64,000 nucleotides of DNA from Drosophila persimilis (taxonomy: Eukaryota > Arthropoda > Insecta > Diptera > Drosophilidae): NCBI RefSeq assembly GCF_003286085.1, contig NW_020825288.1:6882001-6946000 (forward strand). The letters are read 5' to 3'. The notes under the pieces are model-generated. The model did not search any database, was not told the DNA's origin, and saw nothing but the letters and a program-made list of their open reading frames with translations. The position numbers and the translations under genes are program-made. Of the stretch, positions 11,464 through 53,780 are shown one piece after another. How positions within the stretch are numbered: the first letter of the stretch is position 1; each line of letters starts with the position of its first letter.

Positions 11464-12608
11464 TTATCGGCTAGCATGATTCTGCGGCATGTTTAATTCC
11501 CAAAGTTTCATGTTGTTGTCGAGCACTTCGTGGAACCAGCTCTCCTTCTCCGGATGCTCCCTAAAGACCACATTGAGGGACTTGAGGTCGAGCTGTAGGA
11601 TAGCATCGTTGCCCAGCAGCGTGTCCAGGGATCGCAGCAACGTGCTATTACCGTGCAGCTTGAGCAGGGTCACATACTTGACCACATAGTATTCGTATTG
11701 GAGCTTCCGACGCGCCCAGCGCTCCACGGTGGCATTGGCACTGGCCGAACGGATCTGGCCCAGATGCTCGGCAAACCACGGCGCAAAGTAGTTGTATAGA
11801 TCGAGCTTGGACAGGGCGTTCAGGCCCTTGCTCCTGATGCGCTCCTTGATCATTTTGAAGTTCTTGCGACTGTACACAAAGACCTGGAACAGCGAATTGC
11901 CCGTGGTATACGAGCTGACGTAGTGTGTGCCGACGCTCTCTATGAAGCCCACCGCCGACGTGAGATTTCCGATCTTTAGTTGTTCCATGCGCGCCCGGAC
12001 TTCCGGCTCCAGCTGCTGCTCAATCGGGATGTCGGCATTCAGCTTGCCCGTCTCCCGGAATCGGACCACTCGAACCAGCACATACGAGTAGTCGCCCTGG
12101 ATGAAGGAGGTGTTGATGCCCAGCTTCTTGGCCGCAGTGTCCGGAAACCAGCCACCCGTGAAGGCCTCCCAGGGCTTGTCCATTCGCTCGACGGTGAAGT
12201 CACGGAAGTATGCCTGGAACAGCTGGCGACGATTGTCGCAAAACTCCATATGGAAATCCCCATGAAAGATACCGGGCGTGGTGTCCTCATGACTCTCCGC
12301 CAGGCCGCTCAAGTTCTGGAATGATAACCGAATATTAGAGGGCCATCAGAGGACAACAGAAGAGTGGGTTAGGGGCCCACGCTCACCCTGTATATATTTT
12401 TAGTCGGCTCCTTGAATATCCATCGCTCCGACTCGACGTTGTCGTTCATGGGTATCACCCGCATCGATATGCCCAGGTAGCCATAGCGTAGAAATATATT
12501 GATGGCTTTGCCAATGCGCAGCTGGGACTCGCGACTGCCGACGACGGCGAGGAGCGCCAGTGCCAACAGCCAGAACAGGCCCAGCCGCCCAGATGGGCTC
12601 GGGCTCAT
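11464..12608 (-). CDS. tsl: Torso-like, secreted MACPF-domain protein
   Basis: Secreted protein of the membrane-attack-complex/perforin (MACPF) family. In flies it is made by follicle cells at the egg poles and is needed to activate the receptor kinase Torso for terminal patterning; it also affects growth timing. Two exons join in phase: 12608-12387 and 12315-11464, giving 357 residues, close to the 353 I recall for D. melanogaster. Residues about 10-24 ([14 protein letters not shown]) form a signal peptide. The body contains the MACPF stretch with [21 protein letters not shown]. Potential N-glycosylation sequons include NLSG, NTSF and NATV. The protein ends [12 protein letters not shown]. 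No frame damage. The gene lies between uridine phosphorylase and CASK, all on the minus strand. Confidence 0.95.
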
Positions 12609-15600
12609 CGCTCAGCGGTGGGCCACTCAGCATGCAAAAGGGACTGCAACGGGCAATGGGAAGCGGATGTTATGAATATTACAGCGGTAGGAGGATAGGG
12701 GGTATACCTATTACCCATACCTATAATTATGTGTCTACGTTTAGTCAAGAGTATTTGCTTTTCCACTCTACTACTCTAAGCGGGCGATAATTTATGCGAG
12801 CTCTAATTGACCATGAACCTTCAGTAGTGCTGAACTTGAACCGCACACCGTTCAGTGTTTTGTTGAGGCCACCGCCTGACGGCGTCTCCGCGATGATCTC
12901 CGATCTTGGATCTCGGATCGCGTTGAGCTCTGACCACCTTAAGTGGCTGCAATTAGCCGCAGGTTGGGCTGGTTGTGGCCGTTAAGAAACGCTACAAAGT
13001 AAAGCCATCGAAATTGGTTCGGCGGCCGGTTGGACATGCAAATGATTTCCTAAACATTTTGCATGGCCCGCAAGACGTTATGTATAGCCAAAGCCGTTTT
13101 TATTTTTTCCTTTTTGGGCGCACTAGTTTAAACCGGTTTGCCATTCGCCTGATTACGGCTGGCCAGAGAGGAAGGCACTGCCAAAGAGCAGCATAAAATT
13201 GGCCCAAGCCAAGCCATAAATTCTAACAACATTGCAACTTTTTCAAACCGAGACGAGACGGCTTTCAATGGAATGGTCAGCCCGTTATCAGCAGTAGAAC
13301 CGATGCAGCCAGCGACGTGTTTGACTGGTTAAAACACAAAGGTTAGCCGGGTGTTAGCCATACCCATGACTCACACCTGCCCCTCTGCCACTATGCCACC
13401 CTGCTGCTGCATTCAACCAAATCGGTGAAGCGCAACTTAACGACAGTCGACAGTAGTCACAAAAACTAACAAAAAAAACATATAATGACACTCAAATTGT
13501 TAACAATTTAAGTGAACCATAAAATGTAGGCGATGCTAAATTTGCCGAGTAACAATAACTTTAGCGGTGCTAAAAACAACATCAGGAAGGGTGACACGAC
13601 AATTACCAGGAGTTGGGCAATGTCACAAAAAAAAATTTAAAAAAACGACCTATGGATTCGCTCCTATACTAAAGAAATTTCCTCAGATTATAAGCTTCCT
13701 AATATGTCCAGTTCCAGGAAATAATTATATTATATATACTATGTTTTAATCAGTATAATTTAGAAGGTTATTATCTCACACACTTGGCCCCATCGATGAA
13801 CCAAAAAGATTGCAAAAATATTTCGATTCATTCTTCTCAATGAAATACAAAAGTCCCCTGCTCTTCAGACCACACCCGACAAGATTCTGAAGCCAGTTTG
13901 TGCTTGTCAAATTCTAATAATCATTAAATTCATATGAGTATAATCAGCTTAGCTCCATTCGAAAATGAAGTAACCAAAAAAATGCCGTTTTTAAGGGGCT
14001 GCTGACTAGTTTCCGGCGAGCTACTCCCATTGAGAGTCGTCTGTGTGGCTCTTTGGCAATTGCCAAACTTTAAGCTTAAAGGCAGCTCAAGTGTGGTGTA
14101 TGATATATGATATAATGATAGGTAGAGTGTTTACAATAGCAGTCGCATAACCTTGTGCAAAAGACCCAAAAGACGCGACACGGACGCACACGAGCCCGTG
14201 GAGATTGAGATGAATCAAAAATTCAATACGCGCACTCGGACTCCACTTCATTCCAATCTCCAATCAGCTGAAATCGTCCAACTGTGACGTCTCAGACGTT
14301 GTTTTGCCAGAAAGTCAGAGTCACAGTCGCAGTCGCAGTCTCAGTCTGAGGATTGGGGACTGGGGACTGGGGCTCCACCACATTTCCGTCAGAGCTCAAG
14401 CTCAGTCAATTGGAGATTCTTTATGCGCATTTTATGCGCTCTTTTGTGGTCTGGTTGGGGACGAAGACGAAGGGCACACACCACACACCGCACAGGCACA
14501 TATCACACACTGGGGGCTTAAGGTCTGCAGTTTATAAGTATATAATTTTATGCTTTCCTTGAGCGGTGTTAAACAAAAGTTGTCTGACTGCGAACTGTTT
14601 CTGTTTCTGTTTCGGTGGCTGTTGCTGTTTCTGTTTCTGTTTGTTTTACCTGCACGAGAACTCGAACTGGAATTGAATTGACGTAACCATCAACCCAGAA
14701 GCCGCTTTATGACTTTAGTATTCAGAGAAGCTTTAGCTTATTTAGAGACTGGCTGGGAGAGGATAAATACTTAGACTGAGGCCGATTGGGCAAAGGCAGA
14801 GACGGATCGAATCCGGAGAGTGGTTTGGCAGTGGTTTGCCTTATCGCCTAGCTACTCTCGTACTCGCAACAGACAAACCATTGCACAAAGCAGCGCCGTA
14901 CGACATACGAGTAGTATCATTAAATTATATTTAGTTGATGGGGCCTAAAGGTCAGCGCGATGACAGCGATGAGCTGCTACGCATGGCGCCTTCAAGTGAT
15001 AAGCGTACCATTCCCGTTCCCATCCGACGGGGGTAGAGTGTAGTGAAGTGGACTAGACGACCCAAAAATAGTTCTTCCAGTCTCGAGACTATTTGAGATT
15101 ACCCGATCGGGTGTTAAATTACGTTCGCGCGCGGTCCGTTATGGGGTTTCGAGTACACACAAATTCCACAAGCCAGGTTTACACACAGAGCACAGAAAAC
15201 GTGCCTCAATCGCAATTAAAAAGCCGGAATCCGAAAAGCACTTACACTTTAAACACGAGCAGTTGGGAACGGTACGGTGGAACGGGATCGGATCGTGGGC
15301 ATAACTTCCACCGCGCAGACTCGAAGAAATATTTAAAATAACCAGTCCCACAGTACCCGTTTCTTTCAAATACCCCGCAATGTTGGTGGGTTCTTCAAAA
15401 TACTGCTTGGCCACATGTGGCTAGAAAACATGTTGCCAGCAAGATTACAAAAAAGGTTTGGACAACAGGCAAAACGGGCCAGAAAATGCAACGCATGCAA
15501 CGTAAAATCCACCCCAATTCTCAACATACTATGATCAAACATGCTGAGGTTTGTAGAAGCCGTTCAATTGGACGATTTTTCATCGTTGTCCATACCTTTC

Positions 15601-15750
15601 CATAGTACATCGAGGTTCGAGATCGCTTAGCCGGTTCGATCAAACCAATCTTACGCTCTCAGGCTCGAATTGCGTTTCAAGTATGAGCCCTGGACTTATG
15701 TTCGTTAGACAACATGTTGCTAAGCCGCACAGTGGGGAAAAATCTTTAAA
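12609..15750. other. Intergenic and upstream region of torso-like
   Basis: About 3.1 kb without a supported coding sequence. It should contain the torso-like promoter and 5' leader (minus strand). Notable runs are repeated CTGTTT near 14598-14643 and CAGTCG/CTCAGT repeats near 14324-14345. Frames here are short, overlap on both strands and lack splice or codon support. Confidence 0.4.
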
Positions 15751-15883
15751 TTCAAGTAAAAAGGATTACTTATTAAAACAATAAATTAGTCTTAATATCC
15801 CATTAAATAATTTTTTTATATTTATGGTATGATTAAAATTATTACTCAAAAAAGTTTTCAAAAAAGAATATTTGCATGTTTTA

Positions 15884-16168
15884 TTAATTTTCTTCCGGCA
15901 GACGTTGCAGTTCAATGACATGGGGCCAGAATCGCTGTTGGAGCAGCAGATGGTCAGTGGAAATACTTTGACACAAATATCTATAGCTGTCATCGGTGGG
16001 GGTTCGAGGGACGACAAACTGACAGCTTTTCCGCTTATTAGTGTTTCCCGGCACGTTGCTCGCCGGCCCTCCAGCATAGCAAGTACCCAAACGAGGGGAT
16101 CGGGGTCGGGGACGGAGACAGTTTGCAGAGCGAGGCTTGCGCAAGACTTCAATAGAATCGTGGAACAA
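15884..16168 (-). other. Exon-like open frame, unassigned
   Basis: A minus-strand open frame of about 94 codons ending PHVIELQRLPEEN then TAA at 15884. It has no ATG but is preceded by an acceptor-like TTTTGATTACAACAG. The last 40 codons use fly-preferred codons (several CTG, CAG, GCC-type choices), and the sequence is distinctly richer in G+C than its flanks. It could be the terminal exon of an unrecognised gene between torso-like and CASK, a decayed gene, or chance. An opposite-strand frame (15872-16177) overlaps it and is less coding-like. I do not recognise the product. Confidence 0.25.
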
Positions 16169-16699
16169 CTGTTGTAATCAAAAACTTTTTGGGGGGACTC
16201 TGCCTCTGCCGCCCCACTCAGCCCAGTCCCCGACTGAATGGTCAACATAGTCAAAAAGTAAAGATACCATAAGCCAGAGCCAGAGCCAGAGTCAGAGGAA
16301 AAAAAACCGAAAGTATCAAATTCGCATTACCTTGAAAACATGCCAACAAATTTGGGTCAAGCCGACAGCTTAGTGGGTATCAGTCTGCCAGTCTGTGTGT
16401 CAGTCGTTTGATGTTTCTTGTATAATGTTTCAATTAGAAGCTTCAGATACAAATACGTACATAAATATGTACATATATCTCGGTCGGGTCGGTGTAATTG
16501 TATCCATGGCTGCAGGGCATCCGCTTGTCACATTGCCTTGGAGGGCACTCTCTGCTCTGTCCAATGAAAGTTTCTACGAATTTCGCTGCTTGCTTTCTAA
16601 GAACTGGAAAGGTTCTCTTTCCGATTTTGTGGAGTGGAGTGGGGGACCCCAAAAAATCATTGCAAAAACTGACTGAAATTGTATTCTCTCATATATTTC

Positions 16700-19600
16700 T
16701 CATTTTCATATATAGAGGTTCTTTTTATTAATTTCTTTTTCTGTGTTGGGTTTTCTTTGTCTTTGCGGCATGCATGATTCAAAACTTATGTATTTAAAAT
16801 TCGGTATTTCAGTGTTTACTGGTTGTTTTTGTTTTTCTTTTTTTCTGTTTCTGTTTTTAATTCGCATTATTCCCATTTTTACCCATTTTTCTTCTGATTT
16901 TGTTATTATTATTTTCATTTTAAACTATGTATATATTATGACATTTGTATCATTTACTTTAAATGATATTTTCTAACGTCTTGACCTATTTCAGCATCAA
17001 TGGATCGATATCGATCCATCTGAGCCACTCATTTCATTTATTATTTTAATAACAATTCACTCAATTTGCTCAAATCGTGTCAATCCTACACATATTGACT
17101 TTTGGAGATCATAAGCATTATCAACTCGTCACCATCTTCATTATCCTTAGCTCCTTCATCATCGTCTACCACTTATCAAATTAGAGAAAAATTCTAATCC
17201 ATTTGGCTTGCTTCAATGAGTCTTCTGGTATTTCCAATATCCGTTTTCCATTTCTTTTCTTTTTTTTATGTAATATCAACAATAAATTTTTGCTTAATCT
17301 TAGTGTGAAATTATTCTTAGTGTACAGCTACAATTTGCTCGCATCAGCTAAGAAAAAAGGATCAGTTAAAAATAAGAAACGAATCCCTTCGAAATTCTAG
17401 CTCATTCTTGGAATGTCCAACTCTTACACGCGACTTCCCCTTCATTCTAATCGTGATCATTCCTCACGGTTTTTATACCATAAAATACTTGATTTTTGAT
17501 TTGAGCATTTTTCCTTAGACTTTTTTTTATCTGGCACACCCTGCCTAGGTTGGGGGGGAGGGGGATAGCTGCAACATATACATACACTTCCGCTTCCGGT
17601 TGTTCTTCGACTTCATCGTTTTGTTTAGGTTTTCTTTTTTGTTTTAAGGGTAAAATACTTAGTTAATTTGGCCACTCGGCTGCTTGTTTTTTTTTTGCGG
17701 TTTTTCTTTTATTTTGTATCTGGTTGTGGGTAGGTAGTTTAGTTCTTCAGTTTCGGGTAGGTTTTTCATTGGGATACTTCTATGATTTGCATTGCCTGCC
17801 TGCTGCCTGCTGTTCTGTCATACGCTCCGAACCAAAAAGTCATATCCCAGCGTTCAACAATAATTCTCTATGCAAAAATTGTTCAACCGTTTTGAAACCA
17901 TAGAATTGTTCTGGTAATTCATTTGTGTGTGTGGTAATCGATGTGGGTTCTGTGGTTAGGCTCGAACTAAGCTCTGGCTTAAATGGAGTGAGGAGTGTGG
18001 TGTTTCTGGGGCTGGAGGGTTGTAGGTGGTAGGAATTACAAAGTCAAATGTCAAATTTTTTTAGTCTAATATTAATCGTAAGTGGTTTTTGCTTGTTCAA
18101 CCACATTTTCCAATTCTAACCAGTTTTTGTTTCCTTGTTTCTTTGTTGTGATTGCATGTGCACTCCTTAGTGTTAGGTCTAGATTCAGCTTAGGTCCTGC
18201 TCTGGAGAAGCGCAATCAAGCCCAAGCCTGGAGAAGATTTCGCCAATCGAACGGGAGCAGGAGAAGCTTCGGTGAGAGCAAGAGGAGAAAGCTAGTGAGC
18301 GCGAGCCTGGGGGTTTTCGGGGCTAAAAATCTGATTGCTAAAGACATGTTTTGTACTTGTAAAGCATTTAGAAAAGATTTATGCAGAAGCTGCTGCTGCT
18401 AGGGTGGTAACTTGTGGCTTGTGGGTAAACTGCAATTCATTTCGATTCGATTCTGTTTAATCCATTGTAAACTTCGATTGGGTTTTGTTAAGGTTTTCGT
18501 TTTGCTTTTTTTGGCTGTGGGTTAAAAGGAAGCGCTCCGCTATATTTATCTTATTGAACTTGACTGATTTTCAATGTATCCAACCTGAGTTTTGAGTTGT
18601 TCGAAAAATATACCTATATATGTCTGTATGTTACACCACATATTTTCTGTACTAATCATTTCATTCATTCATTCATTCTCTTCATCCTTCGTGTCTTCCT
18701 ATATTTATACGTGTCCTGTTGTGTCCCGTCGCGCACTCTTCCACCAGCTCTCATTGGCCTCTAAATAGTTTAATTCTTATTTGATTTACTTCTTTGCTGT
18801 AATTGCTGTTAGTATGTGTTTTCTTTTTGTTGTTTTTGTGCTCACTCTATGTTTTTTTTGTTGGTTTAATGTTTTGTCCTTTAATTGCTTTTGCTTGATT
18901 TAAACGCGCCTGCTTCTTATTATTATTAACTCGTTTATGATTGCATTATTAATCATTTCCATTGAATTTATTTAAACGTCAACAATTTGGTTTTTTTTTT
19001 GTTTTCTTTCTTGGTAATATTTTAGTGTATTTTTTTGTTTGTTTGTTTCGTGTGTAAGTGATGTTATACGGGTCCTTTTGTTAATGTTTATTGCATTTAA
19101 AACGTACACTTTACGATCGGTTGTCCCCATTTGCTCTTCCATATGTAATTAATTTGCTTTTTTATACTTTTTTTTTGGGCTTGAAACACTTGAAATTGCT
19201 CTCATCTCATATTGTTTTTAACGTTTTCCTGAACTTCTCTTCTTGTTGGTTTTTATGCTGGTTTTGCTGTTATGTTTAATTATAACTAATTACGTAGTTT
19301 TTTGTTGCTATAATTTACTAACTCGTTTTCTTCAAACATTCTTCGGATTTCTATTTCTTCATTTTTTTGGGTGTGTTTTTTTATTTTTTTATTTTTGTAT
19401 GTGTTTATGGAAATAATCTTTGATTAAAACAATTTAGAGTGTTTTTTAGTTGCGGTTTCTGTTTCTGTTTCGATTTCGGTTTGTGTTTTAGTTAACTTAG
19501 ACACTAACAAGTGCAAGATTAACATAAGCGTTTAATGCTGTCTGACAGAAAGAAACAAAATAAATACTAGTACGAGTACGAGTACGGGTACAAACAAAAA

Positions 19601-20084
19601 CTTTAACAGAACAAACAATCATAAATATAATAAACATAATGACACAGGCTGTCTGTTTGAGGGCAGCCCATTGGAATGGCAAATACAATGTAAAATTAAA
19701 CACTTAGGATTTAACAAAGTATAAGGCAAAATACAGCTCGTTTTACAATTAACATTTTGTGTTTACGTTGCGACCGCAGTTACCCACAATACCCTCTCCT
19801 ATATCCTCATACCTACATATATCTCGGCGCCAAGCGCATTCTGTCTTCATGTCTTTCTGTTTCTGTTGCGGTTGCTTTTGCTACTATTGCTGTTGCTGTT
19901 GCTGTTGCTGTGTTGTATATTTTTGTGCCTTGGTAATACTTTAATGGTGTTTGTGGTGTGTAGTAGGTGTGATGTAACTGTGGTATTGCACTCAGTAGAG
20001 CGCCACATTGGAGGCCTGTGTATATGCATCCCACTCGCAATCGCAACCCTCGAGGCAATCGGGGCATTCCAGTTCACTGTCTTG
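16700..20084 (-). other. Probable long CASK 3' UTR and downstream DNA
   Basis: About 3.4 kb immediately 3' of the CASK stop codon, without coding signal. It is strongly T-rich on the plus strand (A-rich in the transcript sense), with several TTTATT (AATAAA) occurrences, for example near 17036, 18967 and 19087. That fits a long A-rich 3' UTR, but the true poly(A) site cannot be read from sequence alone. A perfect 20-bp palindrome occurs at 17000-17019. Confidence 0.4.
17000..17019. repeat. Perfect 20-bp palindrome with ATCGAT core
   Basis: The sequence ATGGATCGATATCGATCCAT equals its own reverse complement. It contains two overlapping ATCGAT units around a GATATC centre, resembling DRE/BEAF-type TATCGAT elements. 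Function unknown. Confidence 0.6.
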
Positions 20085-50756
<30,672 letters not shown>

Positions 50757-52458
50757 TTTGAATAATTGATGAATTGATGCTGATGCCTGCTGATGGTTCG
50801 CGTCTCAATTGCTTTTTCGAATATTGATGAGTGGAACGGTCCCCTGTCCCCTGTCCCTGGCTGCTCCGGGCTTGGGTTTGGGTTTGGGTTTGGGTCCTAG
50901 GTGTACGTGTTACTCCGTGTCCAATGTTTTTTGCCCTCCAAAAGCGAACACAAAAAATTAACAAAAAAAAAAGGATCCAAAACCGATGGGCCTTAAGAGA
51001 GCAACTCTTAAAAAAAAAACTTTGGCTCTTTGTGGGTTGTTCTTCTTATGGTAGTTGTTGTTGTTTTTCGTTTCCTCGCTGGTTGATGCTGATGTTAAAG
51101 ATTCATTTCGTGGCTGCAAAAGAGGAGGAAAAAAGCCAAACACAGGCATGGTTTTTAGTTAAGGAAATGAGTATGGCCATTGGCCGGCCACTGGCCATCC
51201 ATCCGATCCGATCCGCCAACAGGCTGTCAATCACCGGCCCTCTTCAGGTGAGCTTTATTCCGAACCCAAATCAATTACAGTCAGGCCCCAGCAACCGCAA
51301 CCGCACATACACACACAATCCACGACGTGTGTGTGTGTGTGTGCGGGACAGGCAGGAAGGAAGTTTCACTGTCAACGATTCGAATTTTCCAACGGAAATG
51401 ATGAGCGGTCCGCACTCCGGAGTTTTTGGGCCACAAAAAGGTAAACAAGCCTTAAAATATCACACAACAAAAGAAGGGAGGGGTACGTACAGCAGGCGGG
51501 TGGCGAGGGGAGGTGTGCAAAGGGGGTACGATGGCCTATAGCTAGTTCCCTTTGCTATTGTCTTGGCCAGAGCCGTGTACTATTATTATGCCCATTTGGG
51601 ACCCTAAGGGGCACTCATGAAAGGCACTCCAAAAAGTCATACAGAGAAAGGAGAGAAAAATGAAGAGCCCAGAGAGAGAGAGAGAGAGAGAGAGCCTCGT
51701 AGAGCCTGAGAGGAAGCCGTAGAACAAGCGCAGGCGCCCAAATGATGTCCGTGTAAAATGGCAATTGTAATCGTAAAAAATATAAGCTATGCTTTGCTCG
51801 GACAAGGCTCTTGAGCTGGGCCCAGGGCTTGCTGCATGAATATTTAAATATGCAACAATTTACGATGCACTCACAGGACACACGCACACCATAGCGAACA
51901 CACACACACACGCACAGATAGAGGCGAGTAGGGAGCCCGCCCTGGACCGGGACAAGTGTCATGTTTAATGCAGAGCTGCGCATGGGGCGCGGTGCTCGAA
52001 GCTCGAGCGAAGGTTTTACCTTGCTCGTGTGCCGCTGCCGTCGTCGCTGTTGTAAAATGCCTTGACACTTGCCACTTCACGACCTTACCTCACACACGGA
52101 CGCACACTAATGCACACACACACACACCCGCCTCTACAGCTGCTGATGCACTTGTCACCAGAGCGACACAAGTGCCACCGCCTTGTCGGGCAATTGGGAA
52201 ATTGATTCTTTGTCTAGGACGAGGGATTACAAAAGGATTTGCATTGCTCTGTCACAGTCGCAGTCGCTGTCGCCGTCGCCGTCGCAGCAGCCACCCATAA
52301 CACCCCCGCACAACACACACATTCCACCACCATACCAGCATTGGTATGTATTTTTATGTACAAACCCCTGTTCGCAGCCTCGCACCGAAATTTTGTGTGC
52401 CCTGCCCCTCAGCGACGGAGTACTTTACACAGCAGCGGCATTCATAGATCGCGCCTGG

Positions 52459-52470
52459 GTTGACGTCAAC
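52459..52470. promoter_or_regulatory. CRE palindrome (TGACGTCA)
   Basis: GTTGACGTCAAC is a perfect 12-bp palindrome containing the consensus cAMP-response element. It lies about 70 bp downstream (transcript sense) of the putative CASK core promoter element. Confidence 0.5.
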
Positions 52471-52536
52471 ACATAGAAACGCTTAATTCTTTAATTAATT
52501 TGTTATTTCTCACTAATTTTGCTAAAAACACGAACC

Positions 52537-52547
52537 CAGTGTGACCG
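52537..52547 (-). promoter_or_regulatory. Ohler motif 1 (M1BP-type) core promoter element
   Basis: On the minus strand the sequence is CGGTCACACTG, matching the fly core-promoter consensus YGGTCACACTR. Its orientation agrees with transcription of CASK. It sits at the very edge of the interspersed repeat cluster that begins with ATATACCG units. Confidence 0.6.
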
Positions 52548-52559
52548 CGGACTTAACGA

Positions 52560-53780
52560 ATAAATATACCGTCCGACCGCCAGAAATATACCGAAACATA
52601 CCGTATCATTTTAAAAATATACCGTAAATATACTGACGAATTCAAGTTATATTTTACATATTCCTCGTTTTTGACCTTCCGTCGAATATTACTAGCTATA
52701 TAGAACATTAGGCCATGCCCACATAATTTTATCCGATTAATGAATCAATTTTCTACTTGATTGGTTAGTTTTTAGTCCTTGCTTTTATTGTATTTTGACT
52801 AAAACAAGGTTTAAACAAAATAGTTCAACCAAAAATCAGTCGCAATGTTGCTGGTATTTGAAGACATGATGCGTGTATAGGCCTTTGTGCACCCTATTTC
52901 GGTAATTTTATATGTAGATCAAACGTAATTTACAAAGACCTTTAATCAAATTGATATTCTTTAGACATATTCAAGTACATTATAAGTATCTTGAATATAT
53001 TTATCTCGATCCTGATACCTACCGAGCCTTGGAAGACAAACATATTCACAATTCTATAACATCCATTTGCCCCAGGGTATGTGTGCATGGAATTAGCAAC
53101 ATGTTTGTGTATGGAATGAGACTCATTGTTGCAAAAGCGAAACTGCGGCGAACTGCGGCGAACTGCGGCGAATTAAAATTTTCTCATATTCTTTGTTCCG
53201 TTGAATAATACTATCTATAACATATACCGTCTGACCCTCAGAAATATACCGTAAATATACTGACGAATTCCAGTTTTTTTTTACATATTCCTCGTTTTTG
53301 ATATTCCGTAAAATATTACTAGCTATATGGAACATTTAGCCATGCCCACTCAATTTTGTACGATTGATGAATCAATTCTATACATGATTGGTCTATTCCA
53401 AGTACTTGCTTTTATTGGATTTTTATATAACATTGAAAATTAAATTAATTATTGACAAAAATACCATGGGATCGCGGGGAAAACCAGTTTTTACAGTATG
53501 ACCCTCAGAACAGCACCGAAATATACGGTCTCATTTGAAAAATATACCGAGTGGTGCGCGCCAAATCTAACTTTTTTGAATGTGAGCGACAAGGATTTAA
53601 ATGTTGTCAACCGGGCCTTTATCTATGCCCACACACTTTTATCCGATTAATGAATCAATTTTCTACTTGATTGGCTAAATTTAAATAATTGCTTCCATTG
53701 GAGTGAATCGGATAACTTTTGTAAAAGTGGAAGCTGGATTGTTTCTAAAATAAGATTTAAAGAAAACGTAGTGTGAACGA
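52560..53780. mobile_element. Cluster of AT-rich interspersed repeats (DINE-1/SGM-like candidate), copy B
   Basis: Aligns by eye with 6712-8480 in the same orientation and block order: ATATACCG units, GGCCATGCCCACATAATTTT, GATTAATGAATCAATTTTCTAC, GTCGCAATGTTGCTGGTATTTG, CGATCCTGATACCTACCGAG, and ATGGAATGAGACTCATTGTTG followed by three GCGAACTGCGG-type units. The TTAGCCATGCCCAC module recurs near 53336 and, truncated, near 53625. No transposase or other protein is encoded. Confidence 0.75.

Larger units (their letters stand above)
50757..52560 (-). promoter_or_regulatory. 5' leader and promoter region of the long CASK form
   Basis: The region upstream of the CASK ATG has no supported coding frame and probably contains the 5' leader. 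Items visible: four GGG runs separated by TTT at 50874-50895; a GA repeat at about 51668-51694; CA/GT runs near 51318 and 51899; a CRE palindrome GTTGACGTCAAC at 52459-52470; and a motif-1 core promoter match at 52537-52547. The start site is most likely near the last element, immediately before the repeat cluster. Confidence 0.5.
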
